Shown here in pieces: positions 9,469-18,897 of a stretch of 64,000 nucleotides of DNA; within the stretch, counting starts at the first letter, position 1, and each line of letters starts with the position of its first letter. The translations under genes were made by a program, and so were the position numbers. The notes below the pieces were generated by a model that saw only the letters and a list, made by a program, of their open reading frames with translations, made no database searches and had not been told where the DNA came from. This DNA is from JAKFWF01 sp963750535 (GTDB lineage Bacteria > Pseudomonadota > Alphaproteobacteria > Rhizobiales > Hyphomicrobiaceae): NCBI GenBank assembly GCA_963750535.1, contig CAVVRF010000028.1, positions 425,675 to 489,674 of the forward strand, in the 5' to 3' direction.

Positions 9469-10902
9469 TCACGGCTCGAAGGGTGGGAAGCTCGCCGGAG
9501 ACAACTGGTCGATGTTGCGGTGCGCCCAATCGCCCTCGCCGATGTCGCGCCACAGGTCCTCGGCGCCAGCCTGCAGGTTGCGGGCGAGCTCCCGCGGCTC
9601 GAAGCCGGGAATTTTGCGCTCGCGCATGACCCAGCGTCCGTCGATGACAACGCTTTCTAGATCCTCGGCCTGGGCGGAATAGACGATGTTGCGGATCGGA
9701 TCGCGTACCGGCGCCATCGTCAGGCTCTCGGCATTCCAGATCAGCAGGTCTGCCTTGGCTTCGGCCGCGAGGCGTCCGAGGTCGTCGCGGCCGAGGGCCC
9801 TGGCGCCACCGAGCGTTGCCGCATTGAACACGTCGGCGGCAGTGGCAACCTCGGTGCGACGGTCGACGATCTTCGAGACGACGGCGGTCCAGCGCAGAGC
9901 CTCGATCATGCTTTGCGGGCAGGTGTCGGTGGCGAGCGTCATGTTGACCCCGCGGGCGAGATAGCTGGCGAAGCTCTCCATGGCGATGCCGCGACGTGCG
10001 AACACCCAGACGGCATGCGCCACGTTGGCGCCGCTGCCGGCCAGGATGCCGATATCGTCGGCGTGGTAATTGGCCCAGGAACCGCCACCGGCAATGATCG
10101 CATGGCCCAGGATGACGTCGGGGCCGAGGAAGCCGATGGTCTCGAGCCACTCGATCGGAGTCTTGCCGTGACGGCGGGTGATCTCCTGGAATTCAGGGAC
10201 CGATTGCGAGGTGTGGAGGGCGAGCGGCACCCGCAGCTCGTTGGCCTTTGCTCGAGATTGTCGCAGCAGGGATTCGGAAACGGTATCGACCTGGGAGGGC
10301 GCCAAAAAACCGTGGATCAGGCCGCCCCTGGTGCCGTCGATCCTTTCAACGAATGCCACTGCGCGCTCGAAAGCGGCCTGCCCATCGTCTTCGAACCACT
10401 GATACTTGACCGTCCGTCCATCGTCGGTGAACCAGCGGCCGGAGCGGTAGCTTTCGGCCACATAGGCGCGCAGTCCCGCATTTCCTGCCAATTCGACGAC
10501 GTCATCGCCGAGGCCGCCAAGCTCCATGATCGTCGTCGTGCCGGTCTGGATCAACTCGGCGACGGAGAATGCGATGCAGCTGCGCCGTGCTTCCACGGTC
10601 AGCGCGCGATCGCGCGCAGGCAGGAATTCGAACAGGCCCGACAGGTAGAACTGTCGCGGACCGCGATCTTCCACGAAGCTCTTGTCGATCGGTGACTCGG
10701 TCAGGTGTGCGTGGGTATTGATGAACCCGGGCGTGACGATCTTGCCGGATGCATCGACGACCTCGTCGGCATCGCCGTCGAAGGACTTGCCCACGTACAC
10801 GATGCGGCTGTCTTCACTGACGACGACGCCGTCGCGCAGATGGCGATGGCTGCCCTTCTGAAAGGCGATGATGTGAGAGGCCTTGATAACTCGGCGCGCC
10901 AC
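9469..10902 (-). CDS. Amidohydrolase, cytosine-deaminase/chlorohydrolase type
   Basis: A 477-residue TIM-barrel amidohydrolase. The metal site is intact: HxH in NTHAHL (about residue 62), His in LALHTSQS, His in ILGHAI and Asp in TLATDTCPQ. A small beta-sandwich at the N-terminus (residues 1-55) and the VVIDGRWVMRERKIPG end are typical of the guanine deaminase/atrazine chlorohydrolase/SAH deaminase group. The start is GTG, with GAAGGGCG upstream. It follows the permease gene by 40 bp, implying that the imported compound carries a ring or amidine nitrogen. Substrate not assigned. Confidence 0.82.
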   Translation of the reverse strand: MARRVIKASHIIAFQKGSHRHLRDGVVVSEDSRIVYVGKSFDGDADEVVDASGKIVTPGFINTHAHLTESPIDKSFVEDRGPRQFYLSGLFEFLPARDRALTVEARRSCIAFSVAELIQTGTTTIMELGGLGDDVVELAGNAGLRAYVAESYRSGRWFTDDGRTVKYQWFEDDGQAAFERAVAFVERIDGTRGGLIHGFLAPSQVDTVSESLLRQSRAKANELRVPLALHTSQSVPEFQEITRRHGKTPIEWLETIGFLGPDVILGHAIIAGGGSWANYHADDIGILAGSGANVAHAVWVFARRGIAMESFASYLARGVNMTLATDTCPQSMIEALRWTAVVSKIVDRRTEVATAADVFNAATLGGARALGRDDLGRLAAEAKADLLIWNAESLTMAPVRDPIRNIVYSAQAEDLESVVIDGRWVMRERKIPGFEPRELARNLQAGAEDLWRDIGEGDWAHRNIDQLSPASFPPFEP

Positions 10903-10942
10903 TGTACTTCGCCCTTCTGCGGGTTGAGGTGCCTTGGCCCGC

Positions 10943-11761
10943 CTATGCTTTGCGCTGTCCGCCCCGCTGCAGGAACTGCGACATGCCGAGCAGCGTCACC
11001 GACATCAGGATCAGCAGCGTGGAGATCGCCGCGATCGTGGGATCGATCTCGTCGCGCAATGCATTGAACATGCGTCGGGTCAATGTCGCGTATTCGCCGC
11101 CGGCAATGAATAGCGAGATGATCACCTCGTCGAGCGATGTGATGAAGGCCAGCAGCGCCCCGGAGACGACCGAGATCTTGATCTGCGGCAGCGTGATGGT
11201 GAGAAACGCCCACGGCCGGCTGGCACCAAGGCTGCGCGCCACCAACTCCTGGTTCATGTCGTAGCTCTTCAGGCTCGACGATACCGTGATCACGACGAGC
11301 GGAATGGCCATGACCGAATGGGCAAGCACGATACCGGTCATCGTGTTGTTGAGACCGATCTGCGCATAGAACAGGAAGACGCCGATCGCGATCAGGATGC
11401 CCGGAATGATCAACGGCATCAGAAACGCGACATAGGCGATCCGCGCCAGTCTGCCGCCGGCGGTGCGCATGCCGTAGGCCGCAAGCGTACCGAGCGTCGT
11501 CGACACGATCATCGTCAGCGTTGCGGCGGTGAACGAGACCCTGGTGGCGTCTTGCCATTCGATGGCGCCAAGGTACGCCTCGTACCAGCGCGTCGACCAT
11601 GCGCTGGGCGGGAACGCGAGGTAGCGGTCAGCCGAGAAGCTCAGCGGGATGACGAGCAGGCTCGGCAGGATGAGGAAGATGACCACCGCGCCGACCAGCA
11701 CATATAGCCACAGGCGCCGGGCATGGGTGATCTGGGTCTCGGTAGCCGGCGAGCCGAGCAT
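10943..11761 (-). CDS. ABC transporter permease, PotC/PotI type
   Basis: A 272-residue inner-membrane protein with six predicted membrane spans; the first is LYVLVGAVVIFLILPSLLVI. The cytoplasmic EAA-like loop reads VARSLGASRPWAFLTITLPQ, which docks on the ATPase. It begins one base after the stop of the partner permease and is followed by the amidohydrolase. Family: spermidine/putrescine-type importers (BPD transp 1). Together with the genes up to 14917 it makes a complete importer. Confidence 0.88.
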   Translation of the reverse strand: MLGSPATETQITHARRLWLYVLVGAVVIFLILPSLLVIPLSFSADRYLAFPPSAWSTRWYEAYLGAIEWQDATRVSFTAATLTMIVSTTLGTLAAYGMRTAGGRLARIAYVAFLMPLIIPGILIAIGVFLFYAQIGLNNTMTGIVLAHSVMAIPLVVITVSSSLKSYDMNQELVARSLGASRPWAFLTITLPQIKISVVSGALLAFITSLDEVIISLFIAGGEYATLTRRMFNALRDEIDPTIAAISTLLILMSVTLLGMSQFLQRGGQRKA

Positions 11762-12682
11762 CTATCGCCCTCCCGCAATGCGGTCGAAGCCGATGACGCG
11801 GCCAACCGCCCACAGGATGCCGAGCGTCATGGCCAGCAGCACGACACCGAGGGCGCTCGCGGCTCCCCAGTCGGCATGATAGGTGACGTTGCGCTCGATC
11901 TGCATCGACCACATCATCACCCGGCCGCCGCCGAGCAGCGCCGGCGTGACGTAGAAGCCAAGACAGAGCACGAACACGATGATGATGCCGGCCGCCAGGC
12001 CCGGCAGCGACAGCGGCACGTAAATGTCCCAGAATGCCTTGACCGGCGATGCGCCGAGGTTCGACGCCGCGCGCATGTAGTCCATGCTGATGGCGCGCAT
12101 GGAGGCGTACAGCGGCAGCACCATGAAGGGAAGCATGATGTGCACCATGCCGATGGTGGTGCCGGTAAAGTTGTGCATCAGCCTGAGCGGAGTGTCGATC
12201 AGGCCCATATCGGTCAGCCAGGTGTTCACCAGGCCGCGCCGCTGCAGCAGCACCAGCCACGCGTAGCAGCGCACCAGCAGCGAGGTCCAGATCGGGAACA
12301 TCACGAGCAGCAGCAGCAGCGCGGCCATCCGCGGCCGCGCCTGCGCGATGACGTAGGCGAGCGGATAGCCAAGTGCGATGCAGATTGCGGTGACGAGGAA
12401 CGACAGCTCGAACGTCGTCTGCAGCGTCATCGTGTAGGATGGGTGCAGCAGGCGCAGGTAATGGGCGAGCGTGAACCCACCCGGTCCGCGGAACGACAAC
12501 CAGAACAGCCAGGCGATCGGCGCCAGCGCGACGATGGAGATCAGCACCAGGCCCGGCAAAGCCAGGCTCGCGAGCGCGAAGGATTCGGCCCGCTCCTGGG
12601 CCTTGAGCTGCTTCGCATTGAGTGCATGCCGGCCGATGCCCGCAATGTCGCTGGCCTCGCGGGAGTTCGCTGTGACGGTCAT
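11762..12682 (-). CDS. ABC transporter permease, PotB/PotH type
   Basis: A 306-residue permease with a polar N-terminal extension of about 40 residues, then membrane spans starting at LPGLVLISIVALAPIAWLF. The PotB-like periplasmic loop contains VRCYAWLVLLQRRGLVN, and the EAA loop is ASNLGASPVKAFWDIYVPLS. Its ATG overlaps the stop of the ATPase gene (ATGA) and its stop abuts the next permease, a tight translationally coupled arrangement. Polyamine/opine-type importer subunit. Confidence 0.88.
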   Translation of the reverse strand: MTVTANSREASDIAGIGRHALNAKQLKAQERAESFALASLALPGLVLISIVALAPIAWLFWLSFRGPGGFTLAHYLRLLHPSYTMTLQTTFELSFLVTAICIALGYPLAYVIAQARPRMAALLLLLVMFPIWTSLLVRCYAWLVLLQRRGLVNTWLTDMGLIDTPLRLMHNFTGTTIGMVHIMLPFMVLPLYASMRAISMDYMRAASNLGASPVKAFWDIYVPLSLPGLAAGIIIVFVLCLGFYVTPALLGGGRVMMWSMQIERNVTYHADWGAASALGVVLLAMTLGILWAVGRVIGFDRIAGGR

Positions 12683-13779
12683 GGTTGCCCCTCCCCCGTC
12701 ACGATGTTGCTGTCGCTTGGCGACAGAGCCAGCCGGACCCGCTGGCCGGGCGCGGATGGCGCAATTGCGCTGATCGACGGCTGCCGGATCGCGATCTCGT
12801 GGCTCGATCCCAAGGTTATGTACAGCAGCGAGCTTTCGCCCTGGTAGACGACTTCCTTGACGGTGCCGTCGAAGACATTGTCGCCAGTCGTTTCCTCGGG
12901 TCCGAGCAGCCGCAATTTTTCCGGACGAACGATGAGAAACTGCTCTGTCGCCGAGGCGGAGATCTGGGTCGCCAGCCGCAGCGTGCGGTCGCCGAAGTGC
13001 GCGGCGCCATCGCGCACCGAAACGGGCAGGAAGCTGGACTCGCCGATGAATTCGGCGATGAACCTGCTCGCCGGCCGCTCGTAGATATCGCGCGGTGGTC
13101 CGATCTGACGGAAGCGCCCTCGATCGATGACAGCGACACGGTCCGACATGGTGAGCGCCTCGCGCTGATCGTGCGTGACGTAGACCGTCGTCATGCCGAG
13201 GCGCTGATGCAGATGTCGGATCTCGATCTGCATCTGTTCGCGCAGCTTCTTGTCGAGTGCCGACAGCGGCTCGTCCATCAGCAGGATGCGCGGCTCGAAG
13301 ACGATCGCGCGCGCGAGCGCCACACGCTGGCGTTGGCCGCCGGACAGTTGATCGATGTGGCGGTCGCCAAATCCTGCCAGCTGCACGAGCTCGAGGGTCT
13401 TGGCGACGCGCTTCGCTGTTTCCGCCTTGCCGATCTTTCGCAACTTCAATGGATAGGCGACGTTGGCCGCCACCGTCATATGCGGAAAAAGCGCGTAGTT
13501 CTGGAACACCATCCCGACGTCGCGCCTATGCGGCGCTACCAGGGACACGTCACGGTCGCCGAACTTGATTTCACCGCTGTCAGGTCGGATGAAGCCAGCA
13601 AGCACCATCAGCAGCGTGGTCTTGCCGGAGCCCGACGGCCCGAGCAGCGTGATGAACTCCCCGCTCGCAATATCGAGACTGATCGAATCGAGCGCAGCAA
13701 ATGAGCCGTAGGTTTTCCTGATCGCTCGGAGCGAGATCGGCAGCGAAATCGTCTTGCCATTCCCGTTGTCCGAATTCAC
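12679..13779 (-). CDS. ABC transporter ATP-binding protein, PotA type
   Basis: A 366-residue ATPase. A GTG at 13779 is preferred because GGAGGG lies six bases upstream. Walker A is GPSGSGKTT, the Q-loop is in VFQNYALFPHM, the signature is LSGGQRQRV, Walker B is ILLMDEPLSALD and the switch histidine is in VTHDQREA. A C-terminal TOBE domain (from about residue 270) is present, as in importers of the PotA/UgpC class. It energises the two downstream-encoded permeases. Confidence 0.92.
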   Translation of the reverse strand: MNSDNGNGKTISLPISLRAIRKTYGSFAALDSISLDIASGEFITLLGPSGSGKTTLLMVLAGFIRPDSGEIKFGDRDVSLVAPHRRDVGMVFQNYALFPHMTVAANVAYPLKLRKIGKAETAKRVAKTLELVQLAGFGDRHIDQLSGGQRQRVALARAIVFEPRILLMDEPLSALDKKLREQMQIEIRHLHQRLGMTTVYVTHDQREALTMSDRVAVIDRGRFRQIGPPRDIYERPASRFIAEFIGESSFLPVSVRDGAAHFGDRTLRLATQISASATEQFLIVRPEKLRLLGPEETTGDNVFDGTVKEVVYQGESSLLYITLGSSHEIAIRQPSISAIAPSAPGQRVRLALSPSDSNIVTGEGQP

Positions 13780-13861
13780 TACCAACCCTCCGCCGTGCCA
13801 ACTGCGCAAATGCGCCCAGCCACACTATTTGCGGCTGGGCGGCCGTTTCGCTTCACCTGGA

Positions 13862-14917
13862 TTATTTCTGAAGGAAAGCGTCGAAGCGCTTCACCATCTC
13901 ATCGGCGTTGGCGACCCACCAGTCGACCGACTGGATGAATCCCTTCTTGACGTTCTCAGGCGAGTTCGGCAGTCCCGCCAGCTTCTCTTTCGGAATGACG
14001 CCGGCGTCGAAGCCCTTCAGGTTCGAAGGTGCGTAGTTGATGAACAGCGAGATGCGGGCATTGACCTCGGGACGCATCATGATCGCGATGGCCTTCATCG
14101 CCAGGTCCTTGTTCGGCGCACCCTTCGGCACCAGCCAGCAGTCGGAAACGAGGATCTGCTGGTTGAACGTCGTCTTGATCTTGCCGCCCTTGCCTTCCGG
14201 CTCGGTCTCCAGTGCCTGGATGCGACCATTCCACGCGGCGACCATGTCGACTTCGCCGTCCTTGAGGACCTGCGCCGACTGCGCACCCGAGTTCCACCAC
14301 ACGAGCACGTGCGGCTTCACCTGTTCGAGCTTCTTGAAGGCACGATCGACGTCGAGCGGGTATAGCTTGTCCATCGGCACGCCATCGGCGATCAGCGCCA
14401 TTTCAAGGGCATAGATCGGGTGGCGGCGGATCGAGCGCTGACCTGGGAAATTCTTGGTGTCCCAGAACGCTTCCCAGCCTGGCGGCTCCTTGCCAGGGTA
14501 AGCCTTGTCGCGCCAGCCGATCGCGACCGAATAGACGATCTGGGAAACCCAGTGATCGCTCTTCAAGCTTGCAGGCACGTCCGCCGAGGCGGCGATCGCT
14601 TCAGGCGACAGCGGCTCGAGCCTGCCTTCCTTCTGCAGCAGGGCGCAGCTGTAAGCGCCCTGGGTCGACAGATCCCACGTCGGCTTGCCCGAGGCGACTT
14701 GCGCCCGCACATCGGCGACGCCGGAGGTATTATCCTCCTTGATGACGACGTCGAGTTCCTTTTCGACAATACCGAACCAGGCTTCCTTTTGTGCCTTCTG
14801 AAAGGCGCCGCCCCAAGACGAGATCGTCAGCGTTTTCTTTTGCGCGACGGCGTCGGTCACTCCAAGGCCTAGAACGCTGCCGGTTACGGCAACTACTGCC
14901 AACAGGACATTTCGCAT
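13862..14917 (-). CDS. Periplasmic substrate-binding protein of the polyamine/opine-type importer
   Basis: A 351-residue type II binding protein of the PotD/PotF (SBP family 1) group. A Sec signal peptide covers roughly residues 1-25 (cleavage near DAVAQ). The first mature strand LTISSWGGAF is characteristic, and WWNSGAQSAQVLKDGEVDMV plus AAWNGR form the hinge and second lobe. GGGGAG precedes the ATG by six bases. It is the first gene of the unit running to 6762, so the order is receptor, ATPase, two permeases, three catabolic enzymes. Ligand likely an amine or opine-like compound by context only. Confidence 0.88.
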   Translation of the reverse strand: MRNVLLAVVAVTGSVLGLGVTDAVAQKKTLTISSWGGAFQKAQKEAWFGIVEKELDVVIKEDNTSGVADVRAQVASGKPTWDLSTQGAYSCALLQKEGRLEPLSPEAIAASADVPASLKSDHWVSQIVYSVAIGWRDKAYPGKEPPGWEAFWDTKNFPGQRSIRRHPIYALEMALIADGVPMDKLYPLDVDRAFKKLEQVKPHVLVWWNSGAQSAQVLKDGEVDMVAAWNGRIQALETEPEGKGGKIKTTFNQQILVSDCWLVPKGAPNKDLAMKAIAIMMRPEVNARISLFINYAPSNLKGFDAGVIPKEKLAGLPNSPENVKKGFIQSVDWWVANADEMVKRFDAFLQK

Positions 14918-15138
14918 GCTCGGCTCCCCTGTGAGTGAATTCCGGAATTCTCGCGATCATCGTCTTTTGGCTGGACGTGTTCTAGCTTTGGATCACATCG
15001 CGTCCGAGGCGCCCAAGTCAAGGGAATTTGAGCGTAAAGCCGGACTGCAAGCTTGCCTGTTGTCGATGCGGATGTGCGCTGCTTTCATCAAATTGAATTG
15101 GCAGATGCGGGAAATGGGTACGGCATTTGGAGGTCGTC

Positions 15139-16734
15139 ATGACGTCCGCGAAGACAACTGCGCGCGCATGGGTCGGTGACAACATCGGCCGGCTCTCCGA
15201 ATGGTGCGCGACGATCTGGGACTTCGGCGAGACGGCTTGGCGGGAATATCGCTCGGCGGCCTTCTACGTCGATTTGTTGCGCCGCGAAGGGTTCACGGTC
15301 GAAAGCGGCAGCGGCGGCATGCCGACCGCGTTTTGCGCCATTTGGGAGAACGGCAACGGGCCGACGATCGGGGGCTATGCCGAGTATGATGCCGTGCCGG
15401 GCAATTGCCAGGCGGCAGACGTGGTCAAACGTCCACGCTCCGGGCTCAGCCCGCACGCGGGCGGGCATACCGATCCGCATTCGGCGCTCGGCATCTCGTC
15501 GCTCGGCGGTTTTCTCGCCGCCAAGGCCGCCATGCAACGGCACGGCATCAAGGGACGCCTGAAATTCTTCGGTGAGCCGGCCGAGAAGACACGGGGCTCG
15601 AAGCCGATTCACGCTGCGCGTGGCTACTACGACGACCTCGACGCCGCGATCTCCTTTCATCCATTCTGGGCGCTGCCGTACTGCAATACCGTGCGATGGG
15701 ACACGCACTGCGGGGCAGGTTATGGCCTGATCTACACCTTCACCTGCGACGAGCCGGAAACGTGGCTGGCCACCGACAATGCATCCGCGGTGCCCGGCTA
15801 TCATGCCGGCGCGCGCGCGCCGGGCGCCAACGATGCGGTAGTCGCAATGTATGGCTTCGGCAAAGCCATGAAGGAAAGCCTGCTGTCGGGCGGAACCAGT
15901 TGGACCATCAATGAGGCGATCCTGAACATGGGGCAGGCCACGGCCGACAATCTTCCGGCCGGCATCGCGCAGATCCTGTATTTCGTACGGGTTCCGACCA
16001 TCGAGATGGCCGAGCACGTCGTCCGCGGCCTCGATCACTACGCGGAGAGCGCCGCTCGCGTCGCCCATTGCGCCTGGCGGCGCAGCTGGATCTCGAAATC
16101 GCGCCCTGGTCTCGCCAACCATGTCATGGCGCGAGCAACCTACGCCAACCTCGAGGCAGTAGGCGCGCCGCGGTTTGACGGCGAGGCGCTCCGTCTCGCG
16201 CGGGAGATGCAGAGGACGCTTGGGCTCGAGCCGATGGAGCGTCCCTATCTGCCGGCGATCGAGCAGCTCATACCACCCGAGGAGGCCGAACGGATCGAGC
16301 GGCTGAGGCTGCCACCAACCCAGCTTCACGCCACCTCCGACGACTACACGGAGTACTGCTGGCATGCGCCGACGGCGCGCCTGATGGTCGGTCGCCCTCT
16401 GCTGGCGCCGCCGAGGCCTGGGTACGCCTATCCGTCATGGGTCATCAATGCATTGGGAGGCTTGCCCGCTTGCATCGATCCGATGACGAGCGTCGCCGCG
16501 CAGACGATCGCCACGACCATAGTGGACCTCATCGAGCAGCCGGCACTACTCGCCGCGGCGAAGCGCGAGTTCGAGGAGCGCACCGGCGGCGGCATCGGCG
16601 GCAAGACGTGGATACCGCCGCTGTGCGACTATGATCCACCAATCCACTATCGCTGGCCGGAGTACATCGAGACCCCGCGCGGTCGGCGAGAATGGGTGAT
16701 CCCGGCGACCCCCGAAGAGGAGGCACTACCATGA
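15139..16734 (+). CDS. M20 family amidohydrolase, AbgB-like
   Basis: A 531-residue protein resembling subunit B of p-aminobenzoyl-glutamate hydrolase and related indoleacetyl-amino-acid hydrolases. Seen are GYAEYDAVPGNCQ, the metal-site loop GGHTDPHSALG, the acidic FFGEPAEKTRG and a C-terminal TSDDYTEYCWHAPTAR with the last histidine. The ATG at 15139 is chosen for its perfect GGAGG five bases upstream. Such enzymes split the amide bond of N-acyl amino acids. It is divergent from the ABC importer (221 bp shared upstream region) and translationally coupled to the M24 gene downstream. Confidence 0.83.
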   Translation: MTSAKTTARAWVGDNIGRLSEWCATIWDFGETAWREYRSAAFYVDLLRREGFTVESGSGGMPTAFCAIWENGNGPTIGGYAEYDAVPGNCQAADVVKRPRSGLSPHAGGHTDPHSALGISSLGGFLAAKAAMQRHGIKGRLKFFGEPAEKTRGSKPIHAARGYYDDLDAAISFHPFWALPYCNTVRWDTHCGAGYGLIYTFTCDEPETWLATDNASAVPGYHAGARAPGANDAVVAMYGFGKAMKESLLSGGTSWTINEAILNMGQATADNLPAGIAQILYFVRVPTIEMAEHVVRGLDHYAESAARVAHCAWRRSWISKSRPGLANHVMARATYANLEAVGAPRFDGEALRLAREMQRTLGLEPMERPYLPAIEQLIPPEEAERIERLRLPPTQLHATSDDYTEYCWHAPTARLMVGRPLLAPPRPGYAYPSWVINALGGLPACIDPMTSVAAQTIATTIVDLIEQPALLAAAKREFEERTGGGIGGKTWIPPLCDYDPPIHYRWPEYIETPRGRREWVIPATPEEEALP

Positions 16735-17891
16735 CCCTGCATTTCGAGCGGAGCGAATTGGCCGCCAGGGTCGCCGCGGCCCGTGCCGCGCTGCGCAACG
16801 AGCAGCTCGATGCGCTGATCGTGACGGCGCAGGAGAGCCACTATTATCTGACCGGTTTCGATACGTCGGGTTTCGTCTTCTTCCAATGCGCCGTGCTTAC
16901 CGCCGATGACGCACCCATTGTTCTGCTGACGCGGCGTCCGGATCTCGAGCAGGCCAAGCGGACCTCGACCATCGAAGACGTGCGCATCTGGTACGACAGG
17001 GAAGGGGCTGATCCGGCCCAGGACCTGCTGGCGATCCTGGCGGAGAAGAAGCTCAAGGGGACCCGCGTCGGGATCGAGATGCGCTCGTTCGGCCTGACCG
17101 CCGACAAGTACGAGCTGATACGCAATCGACTGCTGGGCTGGTGCGAGTTGGTCGACGCCTCGCACATCATTCGCAACCTTCGCCTCGTCAAGTCGCCCGC
17201 TGAGATTGCCTACGTCAGGCGCGCGGCCGAGCTCGCCGACCAATCGTTGGAAGCGATGCTGGCTGCCGCGCGACCGGGCGCCTTCGAGGGAGATATTGCG
17301 GCCGCCGGATCGGTACCGATCCTCGCCGGCGGCGGCGACCCGCCGCCCTCCGGGCCAGTGCTCGGCTCCGGCGACCGCGCGCTGCTCATTCGAAGTGCCA
17401 CGGGCTTTCGTCACCTTGATCCCGTCGATCAACTGACGATGGAGTTCGCAGGCAGTTATCGACGCTACTCTGCCTGCCTGATGCGCACGGTGGCGATCGG
17501 TCGTGGTAACGATGCCCAAAAGCGCATGTTCGAGGTCACGCGCGATGCATTGGCTGCCATGACGGAGGCTGCTGCACCCCGCCAACCGATCGGCGGGATC
17601 GACGACGCGCATCGGCGCGTTTATGACGCGGCTGGATTCGGGCAGTCGCGCATGTCGGCGTGCGGCTACTCGCTCGGCGCATTGTACCGGCCGACATGGA
17701 TGGACGTGCCGCCGATGATCTACTCCGGCAATCCGCTTTCCCTGGTGCCGGGCATGGTGCTGTTTTTGCACGCCATCCTGATCGATGCGGAACGCAACCT
17801 CGCGATGTCGCTCGGCCATACGATTGTCGTTACCGCCGCCGGCCGCGAGGTACTGAGCAGGCTTTGCCCCGAGTACACGGTCTGCACCTGA
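16731..17891 (+). CDS. M24-fold hydrolase, ectoine-hydrolase/creatinase-like (non-metallo type)
   Basis: A 386-residue pita-bread protein: an N-terminal creatinase domain (about residues 1-140) and a C-terminal catalytic domain. ATG overlaps the previous stop (ATGA), with GAGGAGG upstream. The five metal ligands of true aminopeptidases are absent. The usual iDxG reads MEFAGSYRRYSACLMRT, the helix motif reads GYSLGALYRPTW, and the two C-terminal glutamates are missing around LFLHAILID and SLGHTIVV. This pattern fits the DoeA (ectoine hydrolase)/creatinase side of the family rather than prolidases. The partner AbgB-like gene suggests joint breakdown of a cyclic or acylated amidine/amide; the substrate remains unknown. 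Confidence 0.75.
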   Translation: MTLHFERSELAARVAAARAALRNEQLDALIVTAQESHYYLTGFDTSGFVFFQCAVLTADDAPIVLLTRRPDLEQAKRTSTIEDVRIWYDREGADPAQDLLAILAEKKLKGTRVGIEMRSFGLTADKYELIRNRLLGWCELVDASHIIRNLRLVKSPAEIAYVRRAAELADQSLEAMLAAARPGAFEGDIAAAGSVPILAGGGDPPPSGPVLGSGDRALLIRSATGFRHLDPVDQLTMEFAGSYRRYSACLMRTVAIGRGNDAQKRMFEVTRDALAAMTEAAAPRQPIGGIDDAHRRVYDAAGFGQSRMSACGYSLGALYRPTWMDVPPMIYSGNPLSLVPGMVLFLHAILIDAERNLAMSLGHTIVVTAAGREVLSRLCPEYTVCT

Positions 17892-18491
17892 GCTGGGCAG
17901 CGCGAGGCCAACTCAAAGCAAATATCCAACCTGGCCCACTTGAAGGGACCGGTCAGTCGCACGCTGGATCGTATAGTCAGCAAGGCCCCTATACAAGTTC
18001 GGAACCGCTGAATTGGAGACTAGCTCGACTGACGCCCGGCTTCAAGCGAGGGCTCGGGTCAATGGAATAGAGTACGTATTCAAAGCTAGTTTATATGACT
18101 CCTATACGGGGATGAAGTCCGGCCCTGCTGGAGACCCCGTTCCTCCCTGGGACCTGAAATCTCTCACGGAATGCGCGGGAAGGAATGACTGGGCCCTTTT
18201 TGAAAATATATCGAGGAGCGCGAACCGCGCGGCACCGCAGCAAGGCTCTCGTCTGTGGATCAGGTGCTTGGCTCGCGCATTGAAACCGTCACGACAGCTC
18301 CGAAGCGTGGCATGTGCTGACCGCTGGTAATTGCTCGGTTGATAATGGACATATGGAATGACGGAGTCGAAATGCCATTTTTGATGCTGATGCAGGCAGG
18401 CACTTATGCTAAGTTGATTTACAGGTCGGTGATCTAGACGGCGCGCGGCCTCGAAAGGCGGTTTGCTTTCGGACCTGCGGCGGGAGGCGTC
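17892..18491. other. 600-bp gene-free region before the signalling island
   Basis: No open frame here looks protein-like: codon use is erratic and no ribosome site fits. The segment is locally less GC-rich (for example around 18080-18110 and 18330-18420) than the coding flanks. It probably holds the promoter for the response regulator and the binding-protein array, but no clear -35/-10 pair or hairpin could be fixed by eye. Confidence 0.5.
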
Positions 18492-18866
18492 ATGCCGAAG
18501 ATCCTGCTGGTCGAAGACAATGAGATGAATCGCGATATGCTCTCGCGCCGCCTTGGGCGCGCCGGCTACAATGTCATCCTCGCCGAGGACGGCGCGCGCG
18601 GCGTTGCCATGGCGATAAGCGACCAGCCTGATCTCATCCTGATGGACATGAGCCTGCCGGTGATCGACGGCTGGGAGGCGACGCGACAGATCAAGGTCAC
18701 GCCCGGGCTCGGCAAGATCCCGATCATAGCGCTCACGGCGCATGCAATGGCCACCGACCGCGAGAAGGCTCTCGAGGCCGGGTGCGACGACTACGACACC
18801 AAGCCGATCGAACTGCAGCGGCTGCTGGGAAAGATCGAGACGCTGCTCGCCGCTGCGGGACACTGA
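18492..18866 (+). CDS. Single-domain response regulator (CheY/DivK-like)
   Basis: A 124-residue stand-alone receiver with no output domain. The acidic pocket is VEDNEMN (residues 8-14), the phospho-acceptor is D52 in LILMDMSLP, the switch Thr is in IIALTAHAM, and the conserved Lys is in YDTKPIE. The sequence is close to the DivK/hybrid-kinase receiver type. It lies immediately upstream of three binding-protein genes and a hybrid kinase on the same strand, so it may be the kinase's diffusible partner. Its last 120 bases recur as a decayed copy after the first binding-protein gene (19989-20103). Confidence 0.9.
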   Translation: MPKILLVEDNEMNRDMLSRRLGRAGYNVILAEDGARGVAMAISDQPDLILMDMSLPVIDGWEATRQIKVTPGLGKIPIIALTAHAMATDREKALEAGCDDYDTKPIELQRLLGKIETLLAAAGH

Positions 18867-18897
18867 GAGGAGTTTGGATTCGCAAAGGAGGGATGCC

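Noticed and set aside
14991..15021. TTGACT...TGTGAT as promoter for the polyamine-type importer (minus strand)
   Set aside because: The spacer is 19 bases and the -10 match is weak, so it is not listed as a feature.
16731..17891. Annotation as Xaa-Pro aminopeptidase
   Set aside because: None of the metal ligands is present and the motifs fit the ectoine hydrolase/creatinase side of the family.
15139..17891. An ectoine degradation operon
   Set aside because: Only the M24 gene is ectoine-hydrolase-like; no AstE-like DoeB deacetylase, DoeC or DoeD homologue lies nearby and the partner is AbgB-like.
18013..18330. A possible small gene upstream of the response regulator
   Set aside because: No ribosome site, irregular codon use and no family resemblance.
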